64,000 nucleotides of DNA from Buttiauxella agrestis (GCF_900446255.1 NZ_UIGI01000001.1:2134763-2198762), one strand, 5' to 3'; counted from the first letter of the stretch, positions 1 through 9,888 are shown. The notes: generated from the sequence alone by a model not told the origin. Program-made: numbers and translations.

Positions 1-586
1 ACCCAACCAACCTGCCGCAGGTAAGCACCTGGCAAAATTGCTTAAGCCGTTGATTGAAGCCAACAATGGCCGCTGCTTTATGCTGTGTACATCCCACGCC
101 ATGATGCGCGATTTAGCCGAGCAATTTCGCGCCACGATGACCTTACCGGTTTTACTGCAAGGTGAAACCAGCAAAGGCCAGTTGTTGCAGCAGTTTGTCG
201 ATGCGGGAAATGCTCTGTTGGTGGCGACCAGTAGTTTCTGGGAAGGGGTGGACGTACGTGGTGATGCACTTTCATTAGTGATAATCGATAAACTGCCGTT
301 TACCTCGCCGGAGGATCCCTTACTCAAAGCGCGTATGGAAGATTGTCGTTTGCGTGGCGGGGAACCGTTTGATGATGTGCAACTTCCGGATGCCGTTATC
401 ACCCTGAAACAGGGCGTGGGGCGCTTAATCCGCGATGTCGATGACCGGGGCGTGCTGGTGATTTGCGATAACCGCCTGGTGATGCGTCCGTACGGCGCCG
501 TGTTCCTTAACAGCCTGCCAGCGACGCCGCGCACACGCGATATTAATCGGGCAGTAGAGTTCCTTAAGTTCCGACCGGAGCAGTAA
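1..586 (+). CDS. yoaA: YoaA, DinG/XPD-family DNA helicase, C-terminal part (5' end outside window)
   Basis: This is the last ~194 residues of an ATP-dependent DNA helicase of the DinG/XPD-like superfamily 2. The reading frame is open from base 2, so the gene starts upstream of the window; the first ATG/TTG inside the window is not the true start. Visible helicase motifs are the LVATSSFWEGVDVRG block (motif V region) and the motif VI-like VGRLIRD, where the arginines contact ATP. The downstream gene is tsaB on the same strand, as in E. coli yoaA-yeaZ. In E. coli YoaA works with the HolC subunit of DNA polymerase III in replication repair (family knowledge). The iron-sulfur cluster region is not in the window. 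Confidence 0.93.
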   Translation, partial: PNQPAAGKHLAKLLKPLIEANNGRCFMLCTSHAMMRDLAEQFRATMTLPVLLQGETSKGQLLQQFVDAGNALLVATSSFWEGVDVRGDALSLVIIDKLPFTSPEDPLLKARMEDCRLRGGEPFDDVQLPDAVITLKQGVGRLIRDVDDRGVLVICDNRLVMRPYGAVFLNSLPATPRTRDINRAVEFLKFRPEQ

Positions 587-600
587 TTTGTGCCAGACTA

Positions 601-609
601 TGGTATGAT
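601..609 (+). promoter_or_regulatory. possible extended -10 promoter element for tsaB
   Basis: The sequence TGGTATGAT matches an extended -10 hexamer (TGN followed by TATGAT) about 48 bases before the tsaB ATG. No clear -35 box at 17-base spacing is seen, which fits an extended -10 promoter. Assigned by pattern only. Confidence 0.4.
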
Positions 610-656
610 GCGCGCCGATTTTTGACCCTATTTTCCCGCCAGAGGTTGGCAATACC

Positions 657-1352
657 ATGCGAATTTTAGCCATCGACACTGCGACAGAAGCTTGTTCAGT
701 TGCCCTGTATAACGAAGGGAAGTCTAGCGCCCATTTTGAACTCTGCCCACGCGAACACACGCAACGTATTCTTCCGCTGGTGCGTGACATCCTCAATGAA
801 GGTGGAGTTGGTCTGACCGCATTGAATGCGCTTGCTTATGGCCGTGGCCCAGGTAGTTTTACCGGTGTGCGCATTGGCATTGGCATTGCTCAAGGGCTGG
901 CTCTGGGTGCTGAATTACCGATGATTGGTATTTCGACTCTGGCTACCATGGCGCAAGGTGCCTGGCGAGTGACGGGGGCAACCCGTGTACTGGCCGCAAT
1001 CGATGCGCGAATGGGTGAAGTCTACTGGGCTGAATACCAGCGCGATGAAAATGGCGTGTGGCACGGCGAAGAAACAGAAGCGGTCCTAAAACCTGAAGCG
1101 GTTGCCGAGCGATTGAAACAACTTCAGGGGGAATGGGCTACAGTCGGTACAGGTTGGCAAGCCTGGCCGGATATGGCGCAGGGAAGTGAGCTGGTCATCC
1201 GTGATGGCGAAGTGACTCTTCCTGCGGCTGAAGATATGTTGCCTCTGGCAATTCAGGCATTAAATGATGGTTGTACGGTGGCGGTAGAACATGCCGAACC
1301 GGTATATCTGCGTAACGAAGTGACATGGAAGAAACTTCCAGGCAGAGAATAG
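657..1352 (+). CDS. tsaB: TsaB (YeaZ), tRNA t6A37 threonylcarbamoyltransferase complex dimerisation subunit
   Basis: The 231-residue protein begins [17 protein letters not shown], the ASKHA-fold phosphate-1 signature of the Kae1/YeaZ family, and carries the [13 protein letters not shown] motif near residues 62-74. TsaB is the non-catalytic partner that holds TsaD and TsaE in the cytosolic complex transferring threonylcarbamoyl to A37 of ANN-decoding tRNAs. Length matches E. coli TsaB. The ATG is preceded by a purine-rich AGAGG about 8 bases upstream. It lies between yoaA and yeaY in the E. coli order and is expected to be essential. Confidence 0.97.
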   Translation: MRILAIDTATEACSVALYNEGKSSAHFELCPREHTQRILPLVRDILNEGGVGLTALNALAYGRGPGSFTGVRIGIGIAQGLALGAELPMIGISTLATMAQGAWRVTGATRVLAAIDARMGEVYWAEYQRDENGVWHGEETEAVLKPEAVAERLKQLQGEWATVGTGWQAWPDMAQGSELVIRDGEVTLPAAEDMLPLAIQALNDGCTVAVEHAEPVYLRNEVTWKKLPGRE

Positions 1353-1396
1353 TTCACAACGCTCGTGAGGCCGATACGGCGTTAAGGAGAAAGGAT

Positions 1397-1999
1397 ATGT
1401 CTGGTTTACCTGTCAGGATTGTTACCCGTTTAATGGCAGTGGCTGCCGTCGTGATGCTCAGCGGTTGTGTCACAGTCCCCGATGCCATTAAAGGCACGAG
1501 TGCGACACCGCAACAAGATTTAGTGCGGGTGATGAATGCGCCTCAGCTTTACGTCGGGCAGGAAGCGCGTTTCGGCGGGCGAGTGGTCAACATCGATAAC
1601 AGAAAAGGAATAACGCGTCTGGAAATTGCGACCGTGAACCTCGACGAAGGTGCACGTCCACAATTGGGTGAGCCATCGAAAGGGCGCATTTATGCAGATG
1701 TGAATGGTTTCCTGGATCCGGTCGATTTCCGTGGGCAGCTGGTCACAGTGGTCGGCCCAATTACCGGCACGGTTGAAGGCAAAGTAGGCGAAACACCGTA
1801 TAAATTTATGGTGATGCAGGTGAACGGCTATAAACGCTGGCGTGTCACGCAGCAAGTGGTGATGCCGCCTCAACCGATTGACCCGTGGTTCTGGGGCGGG
1901 CCATATCCCTATCGTGGCCGCTATGGTTACGGCGGCATGTGGGGCGGCGGATGGTATAATCCAGGCCCTGCGCAGGTGCAGACTATCGTAACTGAGTAA
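1397..1999 (+). CDS. yeaY: YeaY, Slp-family outer-membrane lipoprotein
   Basis: The 200-residue protein has a positively charged start, a hydrophobic stretch and the lipobox LSGC (Cys near residue 23), so it should be lipidated and exported. The Slp-family body follows, with a Gly/Tyr/Trp-rich tail ([17 protein letters not shown]). The frame is open further upstream, to 1325, but the ATG at 1397 has the strong ribosome site TAAGGAGAAAGG and puts the lipobox at the right distance, so it is chosen. Starvation lipoprotein Slp is the characterised relative; the exact role of YeaY is unknown. A hairpin terminator follows. Confidence 0.93.
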   Translation: MSGLPVRIVTRLMAVAAVVMLSGCVTVPDAIKGTSATPQQDLVRVMNAPQLYVGQEARFGGRVVNIDNRKGITRLEIATVNLDEGARPQLGEPSKGRIYADVNGFLDPVDFRGQLVTVVGPITGTVEGKVGETPYKFMVMQVNGYKRWRVTQQVVMPPQPIDPWFWGGPYPYRGRYGYGGMWGGGWYNPGPAQVQTIVTE

Positions 2000-2017
2000 T
2001 AACGTGTTTTACCGAAA

Positions 2018-2054
2018 TGAAGAGGCAGCGGCATGTCCGCTGCCTCTTCATTTT
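2018..2054 (+). terminator. rho-independent terminator after yeaY
   Basis: A perfect GC-rich inverted repeat (AAGAGGCAGCGG / CCGCTGCCTCTT) with a short loop ends in CATTTTG. It separates yeaY from the fadD promoter region. Confidence 0.8.
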
Positions 2055-2113
2055 GTCATGGAATAAAAATAATTAGTGATGTGCTTCGCAACCTTAAATC
2101 AGTCTAATTAATA

Positions 2114-2130
2114 AACTGGTACGCTGAGTT
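2114..2130 (+). promoter_or_regulatory. FadR operator in front of fadD
   Basis: AACTGGTACGCTGAGTT resembles the 17-base FadR operator (consensus of the type AACTGGTCNGACNNGTT) and sits at the place of the E. coli fadD operator, about 73 bases before the fadD start. FadR, whose gene lies at 14927 in this window, represses fadD until long-chain acyl-CoA releases it (established in E. coli). Confidence 0.75.
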
Positions 2131-2202
2131 AATATTATGTTAACGGCGTGTTTCTATATTGGGGTTGTGATGACGACGAATAATAAATTCAGAGGTGGAT
2201 CC

Positions 2203-3888
2203 TTGAAGAAGGTTTGGCTTAACCGCTACCCAGCCGATGTTGCGGCTGAGATAAATCCTGACCGTTATCAGTCCCTGGTAGATATGTTTGAGCAAGCGAC
2301 GGCGCGTTACGCCGATCAGCCTGCGTTCGTGAGCATGGGCGAAGTGATGACGTTCCGCAAACTGGAAGAGCGGAGCCGTGCGTTTGCTGCTTATTTGCAA
2401 CAGGGTTTGGGCCTGCAAAAAGGCGACCGTGTTGCATTAATGATGCCTAATTTATTGCAATATCCGGTCGCGTTGTTTGGCATTTTACGTGCGGGAATGG
2501 TGGTGGTGAATGTTAACCCACTGTATACACCACGCGAGCTTGAGCATCAGCTCAACGACAGCGGTGCTAGCGCGATTGTGATTGTTTCGAACTTCGCGCA
2601 TACCCTGGAAAAAGTCGTTGATAAAACCCAGGTGAAGCACGTTATTTTGACGCGCATGGGCGATCAGCTTTCTGCGGCGAAAGGGACGTTGGTCAACTTC
2701 GTTGTTAAGTACATCAAACGTCTGGTGCCAAAATACCATCTGCCGGATGCCATCTCGTTTCGCAGCGCGCTGCAACACGGCTATCGCCTGCAGTACATCA
2801 AGCCGGAGATTATTAATACCGATCTCGCGTTCTTGCAATATACCGGCGGTACGACTGGCGTGGCGAAAGGGGCGATGCTGACGCATCGCAATATGCTGGC
2901 GAACCTCGAACAAGTCAGAGCGGCCTATAGCCCGCTGCTGTATGAACGCAAAGAGCTGGTGGTCACTGCATTACCGCTCTATCACATCTTCGCGCTGACC
3001 ATGAACTGCCTGCTGTTTATTGAGCTTGGCGGCCAGAACCTGCTGATCACTAACCCGCGTGATATCCCGGGCCTGGTGAAAGAGTTAGCGAAATATCCGT
3101 TTACCGCGATGACGGGCGTAAACACGCTCTTCAATGCGCTGCTCAATAACAAAGAATTCCAGCAGCTCGATTTCTCGAGCCTGCATCTTTCGGCGGGTGG
3201 CGGGATGCCAGTGCAGCATGCTGTTGCGGAACGCTGGGAAAAACTCACCGGACGCTTCCTGCTTGAAGGTTACGGTCTGACTGAATGCGCACCGTTAGTC
3301 AGTGCCAATCCACATGATATGGATTACCACAGCGGGAGCATTGGCTTGCCGGTGCCATCCACGGAAGTGAAACTGATTGATGACGAAGGCGAAGAGGTTC
3401 CAGCAGGTGAACCGGGTGAGCTGTGCGTGAAAGGGCCGCAGGTGATGCTGGGTTACTGGCAGCGCCCGGATGCGACCGATGAAATTCTGCAAGATGGCTG
3501 GCTGCGCACCGGAGATATCGCGGTGATGGACGAAGAGGGCTTTATGCGCATTGTCGACCGCAAGAAAGATATGATTCTGGTCTCCGGCTTTAACGTCTAT
3601 CCGAACGAAATCGAAGATGTGGTTATGCAACACAGCGGTGTATTAGAAGTCGCGGCTGTTGGCGTGCCGAGCGGCGCATCCGGTGAAGCAGTAAAAATCT
3701 TCGTCGTGAAGAAAGATGCGTCGTTGACCGAAGAAGCGCTGGTGGTATTTTGTCGCCGCCACCTCACCGGTTACAAAGTGCCTAAGCTGGTTGAGTTCCG
3801 CGAGGAACTACCAAAATCGAACGTAGGGAAAATATTACGACGAGAACTACGTGACGAATCGGTCAGTAAAGGCAACAATAACGCCTGA
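2203..3888 (+). CDS. fadD: FadD, long-chain-fatty-acid-CoA ligase
   Basis: An acyl-CoA synthetase of 561 residues, the same length as E. coli FadD, activating long-chain fatty acids to acyl-CoA at the inner membrane for beta-oxidation. The ATP/AMP signature [16 protein letters not shown] lies near residues 212-227, and the fatty-acyl-CoA signature ([16 protein letters not shown] onward to DRKKDMI) near residues 430-460. The start chosen is TTG at 2203 (protein [12 protein letters not shown]), preceded by AGAGGTGG. An in-frame ATG at 2137 would add 22 residues but ignores that ribosome site; E. coli fadD also uses TTG. A FadR operator lies upstream. Confidence 0.97.
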   Translation: MKKVWLNRYPADVAAEINPDRYQSLVDMFEQATARYADQPAFVSMGEVMTFRKLEERSRAFAAYLQQGLGLQKGDRVALMMPNLLQYPVALFGILRAGMVVVNVNPLYTPRELEHQLNDSGASAIVIVSNFAHTLEKVVDKTQVKHVILTRMGDQLSAAKGTLVNFVVKYIKRLVPKYHLPDAISFRSALQHGYRLQYIKPEIINTDLAFLQYTGGTTGVAKGAMLTHRNMLANLEQVRAAYSPLLYERKELVVTALPLYHIFALTMNCLLFIELGGQNLLITNPRDIPGLVKELAKYPFTAMTGVNTLFNALLNNKEFQQLDFSSLHLSAGGGMPVQHAVAERWEKLTGRFLLEGYGLTECAPLVSANPHDMDYHSGSIGLPVPSTEVKLIDDEGEEVPAGEPGELCVKGPQVMLGYWQRPDATDEILQDGWLRTGDIAVMDEEGFMRIVDRKKDMILVSGFNVYPNEIEDVVMQHSGVLEVAAVGVPSGASGEAVKIFVVKKDASLTEEALVVFCRRHLTGYKVPKLVEFREELPKSNVGKILRRELRDESVSKGNNNA

Positions 3889-3907
3889 GCTCCGAGTCAG
3901 TCGCCCT

Positions 3908-3933
3908 AACGCCGGTTCGCCGGCGTTTTTTAT
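3908..3933 (+). terminator. hairpin with U-tract between fadD and rnd
   Basis: Stem AACGCCGG / CCGGCGTT with a TTCG tetraloop is followed by a T-run. It can end fadD transcription. In E. coli a similar stem and U-rich tract upstream of rnd has been reported to matter for RNase D translation, so the element may have two roles; here the U-run is only about six bases. Confidence 0.8.
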
Positions 3934-3958
3934 GGGCGCAAACCTATGAGAACTGAAT

Positions 3959-5080
3959 TTGACTTACCAAATGATTACTACCGATGAAGCCCTTGTCCGC
4001 GTTTGCGAAGCGGCTCGTCAATTTTCAGCCGTCGCGCTGGATACCGAATTTGTTCGCACTCGCACCTATTACCCGCAACTGGGCTTGATTCAGCTTTACG
4101 ATAGCGAAACCGCTTCGCTTATCGACCCGCTGACAATCACCGACTGGTCGCCGTTCAAAGCGCTGTTGCAAGACACCGCGGTGATTAAATTTCTGCATGC
4201 TGGCAGCGAAGATCTGGAAGTGTTCCTTAATGCTTTTGGTATGTTGCCCGATCCGTTTATTGATACGCAGATTCTGGCTGCTTTCAGTGGGCGTCCGCTT
4301 TCGTGCGGTTTTGCGACCATCGTCGAATCGTTTACCGGTATTGCGCTGGATAAAAGCGAATCTCGTACCGACTGGATTGCGCGCCCGCTGACTGAACGCC
4401 AGTGTGAATACGCAGCCGCGGACGTGCTCTATTTGCTGCCTATCGCGCATAAACTGATGGAAGAGACAAAAGCGGCGGGTTGGATGGATGCCGCGCTGGA
4501 CGAGTGCAATTTGATGGCTGCGCGTCGTCAGGATGTTCTGGACCCAGAAGAAGCCTGGCGTGAAATCGGCAATGCCTGGCAGCTTAGAACGCGTCAGTTG
4601 TCGTGCCTGAAGAAACTGGCATCCTGGCGTCTGCGTAAAGCGCGTGAGCGCGATATGGCGGTTAATTTCGTGGTGCGCGAAGAACATCTTTGGCAGGTCG
4701 CACGTTATATGCCGGGTTCCTTGGGTGAGCTTGAACACCTTGGCCTGAGCGGCAGTGAAATTCGTTTCCACGGCAAAGCTCTACTGGCAATGGTGGTGGA
4801 AGCGCAGGCTCTGTCGGACGATGAATTACCTGAGCCGCTAAGCAATCTTGTTGATATGCCGGGTTATCGTCGTGTCTTCAAAGCGATTAAAGCTCTGGTG
4901 CAACAGGTGAGTGAAACCAGCGGTTTAAGTGCTGAATTACTGGCGTCGCGGAGACAAATTAATCAGTTGCTGAACTGGCACTGGAAATTAAAAACGCAAT
5001 CAACGCAACCAGAATTAATCGTTGGCTGGCGTGGACGTCTTATGGGCGAATCGCTAAAAACGTTATTGGCTGATTTTTAA
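3959..5080 (+). CDS. rnd: RNase D, 3'-5' exoribonuclease for tRNA maturation
   Basis: The 373-residue protein trims 3' ends of tRNA precursors and other structured RNAs. The DEDDy catalytic set is visible: ALDTEF (D and E of Exo I), HAGSEDLE and DTQILAA (Exo II region), and CEYAAADVLYL (Exo III with its Tyr and Asp). An HRDC domain follows near residues 210-290. The start is TTG at 3959, as in E. coli rnd; the encoded M-YQMITTDEAL aligns with the E. coli start, and the later ATG would remove conserved residues. The gene stands alone after the fadD terminator. Confidence 0.96.
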   Translation: MTYQMITTDEALVRVCEAARQFSAVALDTEFVRTRTYYPQLGLIQLYDSETASLIDPLTITDWSPFKALLQDTAVIKFLHAGSEDLEVFLNAFGMLPDPFIDTQILAAFSGRPLSCGFATIVESFTGIALDKSESRTDWIARPLTERQCEYAAADVLYLLPIAHKLMEETKAAGWMDAALDECNLMAARRQDVLDPEEAWREIGNAWQLRTRQLSCLKKLASWRLRKARERDMAVNFVVREEHLWQVARYMPGSLGELEHLGLSGSEIRFHGKALLAMVVEAQALSDDELPEPLSNLVDMPGYRRVFKAIKALVQQVSETSGLSAELLASRRQINQLLNWHWKLKTQSTQPELIVGWRGRLMGESLKTLLADF

Positions 5081-5194
5081 TATTGGCTAAAAGGTTACTG
5101 GGAATAATTACAGTATTCGCTTCTGTAATAATGGAATAGAGAAATTAACCTTTAAGAATAGTCTGTATTAAGAAGTGTGTTAGCGCTAAAAATA

Positions 5195-5229
5195 AATAAT
5201 CCCCCTCGATAATTCCAGGGGGGGTTATT
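5195..5229 (-). terminator. bidirectional terminator between rnd and minE
   Basis: AATAATCCCCC pairs with GGGGGGTTATT around a loop of about 12 bases, A-rich on one side and T-rich on the other. It can end both rnd and the minCDE operon, which converge here. Confidence 0.65.
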
Positions 5230-5242
5230 ACACGAATGACCA

Positions 5243-5521
5243 CTACGCAGATTTTGTTGTGGCTTCCTGCGTCTCTGGTAACGTCACGTTAAGTTCCAGA
5301 ACAGAAATATCATCATCTTTTTGATCGAGAACGACGGTTAACATCTCCGGATCGATTTTGACATATTTGCAAATCACTTCCAGAATATCGCGTTTTAATT
5401 GCGGCAAATAGTGCGGTTCACTATCACCACGGCGGCGTTCTGCAACAATGATTTGCAGGCGTTCTTTTGCGATGTTGGCGGTGTTCTTTTTCCGTGAGAG
5501 AAAAAAGTCTAGTAATGCCAT
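5243..5521 (-). CDS. minE: MinE, division topological specificity factor
   Basis: The 92-residue protein begins [22 protein letters not shown], the membrane-binding and anti-MinCD N-terminus, followed by the dimerising specificity domain ending LNVTLPE. It stimulates the MinD ATPase and drives the pole-to-pole oscillation that keeps MinC away from midcell. It is the last gene of the minC-minD-minE operon, only 3 bases after minD. It is four residues longer than E. coli MinE (88), with a divergent C-terminus (TQEATTKSA). Confidence 0.97.
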   Translation of the reverse strand: MALLDFFLSRKKNTANIAKERLQIIVAERRRGDSEPHYLPQLKRDILEVICKYVKIDPEMLTVVLDQKDDDISVLELNVTLPETQEATTKSA

Positions 5522-5524
5522 AAC

Positions 5525-6337
5525 TTATCCTCCGAACAGGCGTTTGAGGAAGCCTTTCTTCTCTTCTTCAATGAAGCGGAAAGGGCGATCTTCGCCAAGC
5601 AGGCGCTCAACAGTATCTGCATATGCTTTACCAGCGTCAGCTTCCTGGTCAAGAATGACCGGCTCACCCTGGTTTGAAGCACGCAGCACAGATTGATCTT
5701 CAGGAATCACGCCAACCAGCGGAATGCGCAGGATTTCCAGCACATCTTCCATGCTAAGCATGTCACCGCGGTTTACACGGCCTGGGTTGTAGCGAGTTAA
5801 CAACAGGTGTTCTTTAATCGGTGCTTCACCATTTTCGGCGCGGCGCGATTTAGAAGAAAGAATCCCAAGAATACGGTCAGAGTCGCGTACTGAGGAAACT
5901 TCAGGGTTAGTGGTGATAACCGCTTCATCAGCAAAGTAGAGTGCCATCAATGCGCCAGTTTCGATGCCCGCAGGGGAATCACAAACGATAAATTCGAAGT
6001 CCATATTTTTCAGGTCTTCAAGCACCTTTGCCACGCCTTCGCGGGTAAGGGCGTCTTTATCGCGTGTCTGAGAAGCTGGCAAAATATAAAGCTGCTCAGT
6101 GCGTTTATCTCTGATTAATGCCTGGTTTAATGTGGCATCGCCTTGAATAACGTTCACGAAGTCATAAACCACGCGACGCTCGCAGCCCATAATTAAATCC
6201 AGGTTACGCAGGCCAATATCAAAATCGATAACGACGGTTTTTCTTCCCTTCTGGGCCAAACCCGTAGCGATGGCCGCGCTGGACGTGGTCTTACCGACGC
6301 CCCCTTTACCCGATGTAACAACAATAATGCGTGCCAT
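5525..6337 (-). CDS. minD: MinD, septum-site-determining ATPase
   Basis: The 270-residue P-loop ATPase has the deviant Walker A SGKGGVGKTTSSAA at residues 9-22 and the C-terminal amphipathic membrane-targeting helix (KKGFLKRLFGG). ATP-bound MinD dimers bind the inner membrane, recruit MinC and are released by MinE. Length equals E. coli MinD. It sits 24 bases after minC and 3 bases before minE, which implies coupled translation. Confidence 0.98.
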   Translation of the reverse strand: MARIIVVTSGKGGVGKTTSSAAIATGLAQKGRKTVVIDFDIGLRNLDLIMGCERRVVYDFVNVIQGDATLNQALIRDKRTEQLYILPASQTRDKDALTREGVAKVLEDLKNMDFEFIVCDSPAGIETGALMALYFADEAVITTNPEVSSVRDSDRILGILSSKSRRAENGEAPIKEHLLLTRYNPGRVNRGDMLSMEDVLEILRIPLVGVIPEDQSVLRASNQGEPVILDQEADAGKAYADTVERLLGEDRPFRFIEEEKKGFLKRLFGG

Positions 6338-6361
6338 AAAGGAATTCCTTGTTAAAAGGGC

Positions 6362-7069
6362 TTAATTCAAAGGTTGAACGGAGAGAGCACCACTCGCCAG
6401 ACTCAGGCGCGCCGCTTTCCCATAATAATCGGCTGGTATTTGCTCACTCAGCCAGTATTCACCCGCTATTGAGACCAACTCAGCAGCAAGATTTGTACAG
6501 AATATTTGTGCACCACGATCGCCACTGGCACCTGCCAGAGCACGGCCACGCATCATGCCGTAAACATGAATATTACCATCAGCGATAAGTTCTGCACCGG
6601 CACTGACATGATTGGTGATAATCAAATCACAGTTTGGTGCATAAATGCGCTGACCGGAACGAACCGGGGTATCAATCAAACGCGTTTTTGTGACAGGGTT
6701 AACAACTGGCTCGACGGAAGGCGCAATCTCAACAGGCGCGGCCTTCGTACGTGAATTTTTTTCTTTCCCTTCAGTCAGAAGCGGTAAGCCGGCGCGTTCA
6801 ATTTCTTTCTTCAACGCTTCGTCTTTACAGCCACTAATCCCTACGACGCGTAAACCCGAAGAAACCACGGCTTGCTGAATTTTCTTCCAGTTTACTGAAC
6901 CATCAAGGCCGGCAACATTCACCACCACCGGTGCATTTTTCAGAAAGGCGGGTGCCTGAGAAACTTTGTCCTGAAGGGCCTGGAGAATCACCTCGGGTTG
7001 CGCGTCATGTAAATGAAGCACTGATAAGGTAAAACTGCTGCCTTTTAACTCGATCGGCGTGTTTGACAT
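6362..7069 (-). CDS. minC: MinC, septum-site inhibitor of FtsZ assembly
   Basis: The 235-residue protein starts [20 protein letters not shown]. The N-terminal FtsZ-inhibitory domain is followed by a variable linker (residues ~105-130) and a C-terminal beta-helix domain containing [20 protein letters not shown] and [12 protein letters not shown], which binds MinD and the FtsZ tail. The frame is open to 7102, adding 11 residues, but the ATG at 7069 matches the E. coli start. First gene of the min operon, divergent from ycgL. Confidence 0.97.
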   Translation of the reverse strand: MSNTPIELKGSSFTLSVLHLHDAQPEVILQALQDKVSQAPAFLKNAPVVVNVAGLDGSVNWKKIQQAVVSSGLRVVGISGCKDEALKKEIERAGLPLLTEGKEKNSRTKAAPVEIAPSVEPVVNPVTKTRLIDTPVRSGQRIYAPNCDLIITNHVSAGAELIADGNIHVYGMMRGRALAGASGDRGAQIFCTNLAAELVSIAGEYWLSEQIPADYYGKAARLSLASGALSVQPLN

Positions 7070-7195
7070 CCTGCCCTTACTCAATTCAGTTTTAATCCCC
7101 ACCCGTGTGGGACGATATTCCGAAGTACATCTGGCATGTTATAGTCACAGGTATATTCAGGCAAGCCACCATCTGGCGAAAATAGAGTAAAAAAA

Positions 7196-7471
7196 ATGTT
7201 TTGTGTGATCTACAGAAGTAGTAAACGTGACCAGACATATCTTTATGTCGAAAAAAAAGACGATTTCTCTCGCGTGCCGGAAGAATTGATGAAAGGTTTT
7301 GGTTTACCTCAATTGGCGATGATATTACCGCTTGATGGGAGTAAAAAACTGGCCAATGCTGATTTTGAAAAAGTGAAACAAGCACTCAAAGACGATGGCT
7401 ATTATTTACAATTACCGCCGCCGCCAGAAAGTCTGTTAAAAATTCATCTGGAAAATAGTCCGAAAAAATAA
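7196..7471 (+). CDS. ycgL: YcgL domain protein, function unknown
   Basis: The 91-residue protein [20 protein letters not shown] belongs to the small YcgL family of enteric and other gamma-proteobacteria. It has the conserved [15 protein letters not shown] and LQLPPPPE segments. No enzymatic motif is seen and the function is unknown. It is transcribed divergently from minC, as in E. coli. Confidence 0.93.
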   Translation: MFCVIYRSSKRDQTYLYVEKKDDFSRVPEELMKGFGLPQLAMILPLDGSKKLANADFEKVKQALKDDGYYLQLPPPPESLLKIHLENSPKK

Positions 7472-7545
7472 CTTTAGGACTAGCGCCAAATCTTCTCTAT
7501 ACATAAAGGTGGATGATATTTACAACAAATAACCCGGGGAAAATG

Positions 7546-8613
7546 ATGAATACTCCAGCAATTTGTTTAACAGTCATCACCTTTATGCTCACCACTTGCA
7601 GCGCGACTTTAGTCAGTGCGCAGACGCAATCACTTGTAATCGCACCGGTTGCTGGGCAATCCGAGGCCAAACCTGTGCCCCAGACTCTTGCACAAGAAGG
7701 GCGTAACCCCGATGAGTTTCCCGCCTATCTCGAAACACTCAAAGCCCAGGCGAGAGTTCAGGAAATCAGCGAAAACACCATCAACAGCGCATTCGCGAAT
7801 GCACATTTTGTTGATCGGGTCATAAAATCAGACCAGAACCAGCTCGAAAAGAAAATCATGCTTGATGAATACCTGGCACGAGTGATCACGCCGGAAAAAA
7901 TTCAACAGGCGCGCGAGCAATTCAAGCAACATCAAAATGAATTAAACGCGATAAGCAACCGTACCGGCGTACAAAGCCAGTACATCGTTGCTCTGTGGGC
8001 AATGGAAAGTCATTTCGGTGAAATCCAGGGCAAAGAGGACATCGTTTCTGCGCTGGCCACACTGGCATTTGAGGGGCGGCGTGAGGCGTTCTTCACTAAA
8101 GAATTAATGTCATCATTAAAAATTCTCGACCAGGGACATATTACGGTTGATGAACTAAAAGGGTCCTGGGCGGGCGCGATGGGGCAGAACCAGTTTATGC
8201 CAAGTTCGTATCTTCGTTATGGCGCAGACGGAGACGGCGATGGGAAAATAGATATCTGGACAAACACCAGCGATGTCTTTGCCTCAACCGCCAACTACCT
8301 GGAAACCGAAGGCTGGAAAGCGGGCGGCAATTGGGGGAATGAGGTCACTTTACCCGATGGCTTTGATAATGCACTGGCCGGAACCAAAACCGGACTGAGC
8401 AAAACGGTGGGGCAGTGGCAAAAATTGGGGGTGACTTTTAAACCGGGAACCACGGCTCCAGCCAGTTCACGAAAAGCCTGGATAATCACACCCGATGATA
8501 ATCTGGGGCGCTCATTCCTTGTCTACAACAACTTCCGCACGATTATGCACTGGAACCGCTCTTACTACTTTGCGATAAGCATCGCGACTATGGCCGATGC
8601 AATCGCACAATAA
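7546..8613 (+). CDS. MltB-family lytic murein transglycosylase (SLT_2 domain), secreted
   Basis: A 355-residue protein with a signal peptide (ICLTVITFMLTTCSATLVSA) and an SLT_2/MltB-type catalytic domain. The catalytic glutamate lies in VALWAMESHFGEIQG, and GSWAGAMGQNQFMPSSY is the second family signature. It should cleave peptidoglycan glycan strands to 1,6-anhydromuramyl ends in the periplasm. DGDGDGKIDIW looks like an EF-hand-type calcium loop, as in MltB/Slt35. There is a Cys in the signal region (TTCSA) but no convincing lipobox, so a soluble periplasmic form is likely. The ATG at 7546 has GGGGA upstream; an in-frame ATG at 7513 is possible. E. coli K-12 has no gene here. Confidence 0.88.
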   Translation: MNTPAICLTVITFMLTTCSATLVSAQTQSLVIAPVAGQSEAKPVPQTLAQEGRNPDEFPAYLETLKAQARVQEISENTINSAFANAHFVDRVIKSDQNQLEKKIMLDEYLARVITPEKIQQAREQFKQHQNELNAISNRTGVQSQYIVALWAMESHFGEIQGKEDIVSALATLAFEGRREAFFTKELMSSLKILDQGHITVDELKGSWAGAMGQNQFMPSSYLRYGADGDGDGKIDIWTNTSDVFASTANYLETEGWKAGGNWGNEVTLPDGFDNALAGTKTGLSKTVGQWQKLGVTFKPGTTAPASSRKAWIITPDDNLGRSFLVYNNFRTIMHWNRSYYFAISIATMADAIAQ

Positions 8614-8691
8614 CTGATACTCATCAGTATTCAGTCGGGATTTTTTTCTCTAGTATCAAATGTAGTTAACACAACGACGCAGAGGAAAGGC

Positions 8692-9351
8692 ATGTATCAG
8701 CATCATAACTGGCAGGGCGCGCTGCTGGATTTTCCGGTCAGCAAAGTAGTGTGCGTAGGCAGTAACTACGCAAAACATATCAAAGAGATGGGCAGTGCAA
8801 CGCCCGATGAACCCGTATTGTTTATTAAACCTGAAAGTGCGCTGTGTGATATTCGCCAGCCGCTGGTTCTACCACAAGATTTTGGTTCAGTGCATCACGA
8901 AGTTGAACTGGCGATTCTGATTGGTTCTACCCTGCGACAGGCCACCGAAGATCACGTCACTAAGGCCATTGCGGGATATGGAGTAGCGTTGGACCTGACG
9001 TTGCGTGACTTGCAAGGCAAACTGAAAAAAGCAGGGCAGCCGTGGGAAAAGGCCAAAGGTTTCGATAACTCTTGCCCCATTTCAGGTTTTATTCCAGCCA
9101 GTGAATTTAAAGGTGACCCGCAAAACTCTCCGATAGCCTTAAAGATCAATGGTGAAGTGCGCCAGCAAGGTTCTACATCTGACATGATCCACAAGATCGT
9201 GCCGCTCATTGCCTACATGAGTCGATTCTTCACTTTGCGAGCGGGCGATGTGATCCTGACCGGCACCCCGGAAGGCGTTGGGCCGCTCAATAGCGGCGAT
9301 GAACTGGAAGTCAGTTTTGCCGATCGTAGTTTGACCACCCGCGTTCTATAA
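8692..9351 (+). CDS. ycgM: YcgM, fumarylacetoacetate hydrolase (FAH) family protein
   Basis: The 219-residue FAH-fold protein has the typical VCVGSNYAKHIKEMG start, the metal-binding VHHEVELAILIG (H-x-E-x-E) and the C-terminal GDVILTGTPEGVGPL. Members hydrolyse or decarboxylate acylpyruvates or isomerise related diacids. The E. coli orthologue is of poorly established substrate (an acylpyruvase-like role has been suggested). The ATG has AGAGGA upstream. Confidence 0.93.
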   Translation: MYQHHNWQGALLDFPVSKVVCVGSNYAKHIKEMGSATPDEPVLFIKPESALCDIRQPLVLPQDFGSVHHEVELAILIGSTLRQATEDHVTKAIAGYGVALDLTLRDLQGKLKKAGQPWEKAKGFDNSCPISGFIPASEFKGDPQNSPIALKINGEVRQQGSTSDMIHKIVPLIAYMSRFFTLRAGDVILTGTPEGVGPLNSGDELEVSFADRSLTTRVL

Positions 9352-9354
9352 TGA

Positions 9355-9381
9355 ATTTGCCGCCTGTGGGCGGCAAAACTT
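9355..9381 (+). terminator. hairpin after ycgM, weak terminator
   Basis: TTTGCCGCC and GGCGGCAAA pair perfectly around a three-base loop just after the ycgM stop. The following T-run is poor (ACTTG), so it may be an attenuator or an mRNA 3' end stabiliser rather than a strong terminator. Confidence 0.5.
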
Positions 9382-9441
9382 GCATCTGTAGCCCAGACTG
9401 TTTATAAGGTGCGCTTGTTTTTTTATTACCGGATAAACATT

Positions 9442-9888
9442 ATGACTACAGTACCGTTCTGGCAGTGCAAAACTCTGGACGAAATGAGTGACTCAGAATG
9501 GGAGTCTCTCTGCGACGGCTGTGGTCAATGCTGTCTCAATAAATTGATGGATGAAGACACAGACGAAATCTATTTCACCAACGTCGCCTGTAAGCAACTC
9601 AACATCAAAACCTGCCAGTGCAAAAACTACGAGCGTCGTTTTGAGTTCGAACCCGATTGCATCAAACTCACCCGTGAAAATTTGCCGACATTCGAATGGC
9701 TTCCGCACACATGCGCTTATCGCTTGTTAGCTGAAGGCAAAGACTTACCGGCATGGCATCCGCTGTTGACTGGCTCAAAAGCGGCCATGCATGGGGAACG
9801 TATTTCTGTGCGGCATATCGCTGTGAAAGAGTCGGAAGTGCGCGACTGGCAAGACCACATTTTAAACAAACCTGAGTGGGCTGATTGA
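9442..9888 (+). CDS. ycgN: YcgN, YkgJ/UPF0153-family cysteine-cluster protein
   Basis: The 148-residue protein has the hallmark cysteine cluster CDGCGQCC near residues 31-38, plus further Cys residues ([26 protein letters not shown]) that probably bind zinc or an iron-sulfur cluster. No function is established. An ATG at 9442 is chosen because [16 protein letters not shown] aligns with the E. coli start; the frame is open to 9409. The C-terminus matches E. coli YcgN almost exactly. E. coli continues with umuDC or hlyE nearby; here an AT-rich patch follows. Confidence 0.92.
   Translation: MTTVPFWQCKTLDEMSDSEWESLCDGCGQCCLNKLMDEDTDEIYFTNVACKQLNIKTCQCKNYERRFEFEPDCIKLTRENLPTFEWLPHTCAYRLLAEGKDLPAWHPLLTGSKAAMHGERISVRHIAVKESEVRDWQDHILNKPEWAD

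Noticed and set aside
4025-4771. 248-codon open frame on the minus strand
   Set aside because: Fully antisense to rnd, whose catalytic motifs are intact; no ribosome site and no recognisable motif.
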